Positions 60,270 through 64,000 of a DNA stretch of 64,000 bases are shown here, one piece after another. Origin of the DNA: UBA2767 sp965228625. Its GTDB lineage: Bacteria > Pseudomonadota > Alphaproteobacteria > Rhizobiales > Methyloligellaceae. Under the pieces are notes generated by a model. It saw only the letters and a list, made by a program, of their open reading frames with translations, had not been told where the DNA came from and did no database searches. A program made the position numbers and the translations under genes. Every line of letters begins with the position of its first letter. The stretch's first letter is position 1. Where the stretch lies: assembly GCA_965228625.1 (NCBI GenBank), contig OZ245829.1:2852001-2916000 (forward strand), given 5' to 3'.

Positions 60270-63200
60270 ATGGCGACCACGGCACGGCGCAAAGAACAGT
60301 CTCTTTCGCAAACGGTCATCAAACGGCTCGGCGGGAGCAGGGCCGAGAAAGCCCTGAAAGACTTCGCCGAAGTCATCCTGTCGACGGCTCATGAAGACGA
60401 TTTCGTTGGTCTTCCGGCCGAAACGGTCACACAGATCATCCGCTCCGGCTGGGACTTCAGCGCGATTCTTGCGCCAAAGAAACACAATCTGCGCGTGTAT
60501 AACCCCGGGCCTGAGTTTCAGGGGCTCGGCGACACCACGGTCATCGAAATCCTGAATGCCGACATGCCGTTCCTCGTGGACTCGGTCATGGGCGAGATTC
60601 AGGAGCGGGGATTGAGGGTCCAGTTTGTCCTGCACCCGATCCTGAGGGTGGTACGTGACAGCAAGAACAAACTGAAATCGGTTTCCGCACGGGCCGGGAC
60701 CGTGCGCGAAGGCGCGGCCAAGGAGAGCTATATTCGGGTCCATGTCTCGCGCATCGGCGACAAGGCCGAGCGTGACGACCTTGCGCGGTCGATTGATAAG
60801 ATCCTGAAGGATGTCACGATCGTCGTCCAGGACTGGCGGCCCATGCTGGACCGTCTCGAAAGTGCGGTCGCCGCCTACACGACCGCTCCTCCGTCGATCC
60901 CCGTGTCAGATCTGGCGGAGTCCATTCAGTTTCTGAAATGGCTGCTCGACAACAATTTCACGCTGCTCGGGATGCGCACCTTTTCGTTCGAGGGCGGCAA
61001 GGCCAGAGGCACGCTCAAGCCGGTCACCAAGTCCGGGCTCGGTATTTTGCGGGATCCCAAAGTCTTCGTGCTCCGGCGCGGTGCCGAGGCCATGCATATG
61101 ACGCCCGAGATCCGCAGCTTCTTTCTCAGGCCGGCTCCGCTGATCGTGACCAAGGCGAATGTGCGCTCCACCGTTCATCGGCGCGCCTACATGGACTATA
61201 TCGGCGTGAAGATTTACGGCGAAAGCGGCGCGATTTCGGGCGAGCTCAGGATCATCGGCCTGTTCACCTCGACCGCATATACGCGCTCGACGCGCAACAT
61301 TCCGCTTCTCAGACAGAAGGTGGAGGTCGTCCTCAACCGCTCCGCCTATCCGCCCGACAGCCACAGCGGCAAGGCATTGCTCAACGTGCTCGAGACCTTC
61401 CCGCGCGACGAGCTTTTTCAGATCAGCGTCGAGCAGCTCTACAGGACGGCCATCGAAATCCAGTCTCTGGACCTGAAACCGAGCGCCCGGGCCTTCGCCC
61501 GTCCGGACGAGTTCGACCGGTTCGTGTCGGTTATCGTGTTCGTGCCGCGTGACAGATACTCCACCAATGCGCGCGTCCGGATCGGCCAGTTCCTTGCCGA
61601 CACCTATAAGGGCCGGGTTTCCGCCTACTACCCGTTCTTCCCGGAAGGCCCGCTGGTGCGCATTCACTTCATCATCGGCCGCAGCGAAGGCAAGACGCCG
61701 GTCCGTTCCCAGAAGTTTCTCGACGAGAACATCGAGCGGATTGTCCGCACCTGGGAGGACCATCTGAACGAAGCGCTGGTCAAGGGCGGCGGGAGCATGG
61801 GCACCGCGCTTGCGCGGAAGTACCAGGGCGCATTCAGTGCCGCCTATCAGTCAAATTTCACCACTGAGCGCGCCGTGCGCGACATCAGCCAGTTCGAGGC
61901 GCTCAGTGAAAAAACCCCTGTGGCCGTGGATTTCTGGCGTGCGGAGGATGATCGGCCGAACCGGGTCCGTGTCACGCTCTACCATCTTCAGGGGGCGATC
62001 CCGCTCAGCCGCCGCGTCCCGGTACTCGAGAACATGGGGTTTTCGGTCATCGACGAGCGGTCCTACCGGGTGAGCCCGACGGACGCCGAGGCACCGCTCT
62101 CGCTGCATGACATGGTCCTCGAACATCCCGAAAGCGCCGCCATCGAGCGCGCCGAGTGCGATGCGGATGTGGAGGCCTGCTTTCTCGCCGTGTGGCGTGG
62201 CCAGACGGGCTCCGACGGGTTCAACAAGCTTGTCCTCAGTGCCGGCCTGAACTGGCGCGAGGCGGCGGTCGTGCGCGCCTACGGGTCCTATCTTCGCCAG
62301 ATCGGCGCGCCGTTCGGCCAGGCCTACCTTGCCGAGACCATGCTCCGCCACGCGGAAGTGACCCGAAATCTGATGGACCTGTTCCGGACACTGTTCGATC
62401 CCGCGACCGGAAAGGCGCCCGAGAAACGGCGGGCCGCGGGACGGGCGGTCGTGGAGAAGATCCGCGGCGCGCTGGAACATATCCCGAGCCTCGATGAGGA
62501 CCGGATCATCCGCCACTACCTCAACCTCATCCAGACGACGCTGCGCACCAACTTTTATCAGAAGGCGTCCGGCGGCGGGCCCTACGCGGCGATTTCATTC
62601 AAGTTCGAGAGCGCGAAAGTGGAGGGCGCCCCCGATCCGAAGCCGTTTGCCGAGATCTTCGTGTTCTCGCCCGAGGTGGAAGGCATTCATCTGCGCGGCG
62701 GCCGCATCGCGCGCGGCGGACTGAGATGGTCCGACCGGGCACAGGATTTCCGCACCGAAGTTCTCGGCCTGGCCAAGGCGCAGCAGGTCAAGAACGTGGT
62801 GATCGTCCCGACCGGCTCGAAGGGCGGGTTCGTTCCGAAATACCTCGCGCGCGCAAGTGGCCGGGAAGAGTTCATGGAGATCGGCGTGGCCGCCTACCGC
62901 GAGTTCATTGTCAATCTGTTGCGGGTGACCGATAACCTGTCCGGCGAGAAGGTCGTTCCGCCGAAGGATACCGTGCGGTTCGACGGCGATGACCCGTATC
63001 TGGTGGTGGCCGCCGACAAGGGCACCGCGACATTCTCAGACTATGCCAACGAGCTTTCGACGGCGCATGGCTTCTGGCTCGGTGACGCGTTCGCGTCGGG
63101 CGGCTCCGCGGGCTACGACCACAAGAAGATGGGCATCACGGCGCGCGGCGGCTGGGAAGCGGTCAAGCGCCACTTCCGGGAGATGGACTGGGACATTCAG

Positions 63201-64000
63201 AACCAGCCATTCCGGGCGATCGGCGTCGGCGACATGTCCGGTGACGTGTTCGGCAACGGCATGCTGCTGTCGAAGCAGACGCAGCTCATTGCCGCCTTCG
63301 ACCACCGCGACATCTTCATCGATCCCGACCCGGATCCGGCGGTAAGCTGGAAGGAACGCAAGCGGCTGTTCGGCCTGGGGCGCTCCAGTTGGCAGGATTA
63401 CAATCCCAAGCTGATGAGCAAGGGCGGCGGTGTCTTCAGCCGCATGTCGAAGTCCATCCAGCTCACGTCGCAGATCAAGGCTATAACCGGGCTCGAGGCC
63501 AACAGCGTGACGCCGAACGAGTTGATCCGGGCGCTGCTCAAGTCGCCGTTCGACCTGCTCTGGTTCGGCGGTATCGGAACCTATGTCGGTGGCGCCAACG
63601 AGAGCGCGGACGAAATCGGCGACAGGGCGACCGACGCCATCCGCATCAAGGCGCACCAGCTTATGGTCAAGGTGGTCGGCGAAGGCGCCAATCTGGGCAT
63701 GACGCAGGAGGCGCGGATCGAGTTCGCCCTGCGCGGCGGGCGGGTCAATACCGACGCCATCGACAATTCGGCCGGCGTGAACTCGTCGGACCTTGAGGTC
63801 AACATCAAGATTGCGCTGGGCGCGGCGATGGCGGCGGACAAGATGACCTTGCCGGAGCGAAACAAGATCCTCGTAAAGATGACCGAGGAGGTTGCCGCTG
63901 CCTGCCTGGTGAACAACTACCTGCAGACGCTCGCAATCAGTCTCGGCCAACGGCGCGGCCTTGCCGACCTCGGCTTCCAGCAGCGACTGATGCGCGACCT
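60270..64000 (+). CDS. NAD-specific glutamate dehydrogenase, large (180-kDa) type, 3' end missing
   Basis: Open frame from ATG 60270 (GGGGGGCGGAG just upstream) to the window edge, about 1243 of some 1600 residues expected. It deaminates glutamate to 2-oxoglutarate with NAD. The long N-terminal regulatory part has ADMPFLVDSVMGEIQERGL near residue 95 and TFSFEGGKARGTLKP. The catalytic part begins near 800: GGRIARGGLRWSDRAQDFRT, KNVVIVPTGSKGGFVPKYL with catalytic Lys, and AIGVGDMSGDVFGNGMLLS. The gene name is often gdhB or gdh2. Ordinary in length and motif order. Confidence 0.95.
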   Translation, partial: MATTARRKEQSLSQTVIKRLGGSRAEKALKDFAEVILSTAHEDDFVGLPAETVTQIIRSGWDFSAILAPKKHNLRVYNPGPEFQGLGDTTVIEILNADMPFLVDSVMGEIQERGLRVQFVLHPILRVVRDSKNKLKSVSARAGTVREGAAKESYIRVHVSRIGDKAERDDLARSIDKILKDVTIVVQDWRPMLDRLESAVAAYTTAPPSIPVSDLAESIQFLKWLLDNNFTLLGMRTFSFEGGKARGTLKPVTKSGLGILRDPKVFVLRRGAEAMHMTPEIRSFFLRPAPLIVTKANVRSTVHRRAYMDYIGVKIYGESGAISGELRIIGLFTSTAYTRSTRNIPLLRQKVEVVLNRSAYPPDSHSGKALLNVLETFPRDELFQISVEQLYRTAIEIQSLDLKPSARAFARPDEFDRFVSVIVFVPRDRYSTNARVRIGQFLADTYKGRVSAYYPFFPEGPLVRIHFIIGRSEGKTPVRSQKFLDENIERIVRTWEDHLNEALVKGGGSMGTALARKYQGAFSAAYQSNFTTERAVRDISQFEALSEKTPVAVDFWRAEDDRPNRVRVTLYHLQGAIPLSRRVPVLENMGFSVIDERSYRVSPTDAEAPLSLHDMVLEHPESAAIERAECDADVEACFLAVWRGQTGSDGFNKLVLSAGLNWREAAVVRAYGSYLRQIGAPFGQAYLAETMLRHAEVTRNLMDLFRTLFDPATGKAPEKRRAAGRAVVEKIRGALEHIPSLDEDRIIRHYLNLIQTTLRTNFYQKASGGGPYAAISFKFESAKVEGAPDPKPFAEIFVFSPEVEGIHLRGGRIARGGLRWSDRAQDFRTEVLGLAKAQQVKNVVIVPTGSKGGFVPKYLARASGREEFMEIGVAAYREFIVNLLRVTDNLSGEKVVPPKDTVRFDGDDPYLVVAADKGTATFSDYANELSTAHGFWLGDAFASGGSAGYDHKKMGITARGGWEAVKRHFREMDWDIQNQPFRAIGVGDMSGDVFGNGMLLSKQTQLIAAFDHRDIFIDPDPDPAVSWKERKRLFGLGRSSWQDYNPKLMSKGGGVFSRMSKSIQLTSQIKAITGLEANSVTPNELIRALLKSPFDLLWFGGIGTYVGGANESADEIGDRATDAIRIKAHQLMVKVVGEGANLGMTQEARIEFALRGGRVNTDAIDNSAGVNSSDLEVNIKIALGAAMAADKMTLPERNKILVKMTEEVAAACLVNNYLQTLAISLGQRRGLADLGFQQRLMRD

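Overview
This is a 64-kb stretch of ordinary-looking chromosome from a GC-rich alphaproteobacterium, most likely of the order Hyphomicrobiales (Rhizobiales). The grounds are gene order: rsmG-parA-parB beside mnmG-mnmE-rho-hemE, then the pyruvate,phosphate dikinase regulator, maf, aroE, coaE, dnaQ and secB; the fxsA/Tim44-like/mltA/smr block next to hslUV; and hisB-DUF2628-hisH-hisA-hisF-hisE-coaA. There are also ethylmalonyl-CoA-type genes, an OmpR-family regulator resembling CenR, and two CtrA-type TTAA-N7-TTAA sites. No phage, insertion sequence, CRISPR array, tRNA or rRNA gene was seen.

Layout. 1-3 kb: the end of tesB, then glnK-amtB behind a sigma-54 promoter. 3-9 kb: an aminotransferase and ftsK (preceded by a CtrA-type box), a LolA-type carrier, a 380-bp gap holding a probable small RNA with promoter, hairpin ladder and terminator, and xthA. 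8.8-16 kb: a cyclic-nucleotide-domain protein, an OmpR-type regulator, an L,D-transpeptidase, YggS, leuS-lptE-holA. 16-25 kb: a leftward block parB, parA, rsmG, mnmG, mnmE, rho, hemJ, hemE, with two near-perfect parS sites. 24.86-25.27 kb: the hemE gap, the probable chromosomal replication origin. Genes run away from it on both sides.

25-40 kb: pyruvate,phosphate dikinase regulator-maf-aroE-coaE-dnaQ, then secB and fxsA in the opposite direction, a Tim44-like protein, mltA, a Smr protein, the HslUV protease, the histidine cluster and pantothenate kinase. 40-44 kb: succinate dehydrogenase (sdhCDAB). 44-49 kb: a Sel1-repeat membrane protein with a CtrA-type box, a mesaconyl-CoA hydratase, VOC and CoA-lyase group, and pyridoxal kinase. 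49-60 kb is the least known part: a coiled membrane protein paired with a membrane-tethered ClpP-like protease, a PLP-enzyme/dehydrogenase pair, a soluble histidine kinase overlapping a HerA-type ATPase, a secreted tyrosine/valine repeat protein, a LemA-TPM-TPM trio and a small lipoprotein. The window ends inside the large NAD-specific glutamate dehydrogenase.

Together, the origin, parS sites, ParAB, FtsK and possible CtrA sites form a chromosome-replication and segregation neighbourhood. Around it lie housekeeping genes for tRNA modification, heme, cofactors, amino acids and envelope. Starts were moved inside the longest open frame wherever a Shine-Dalgarno sequence, signal peptide or family alignment argued for it; each case is noted.
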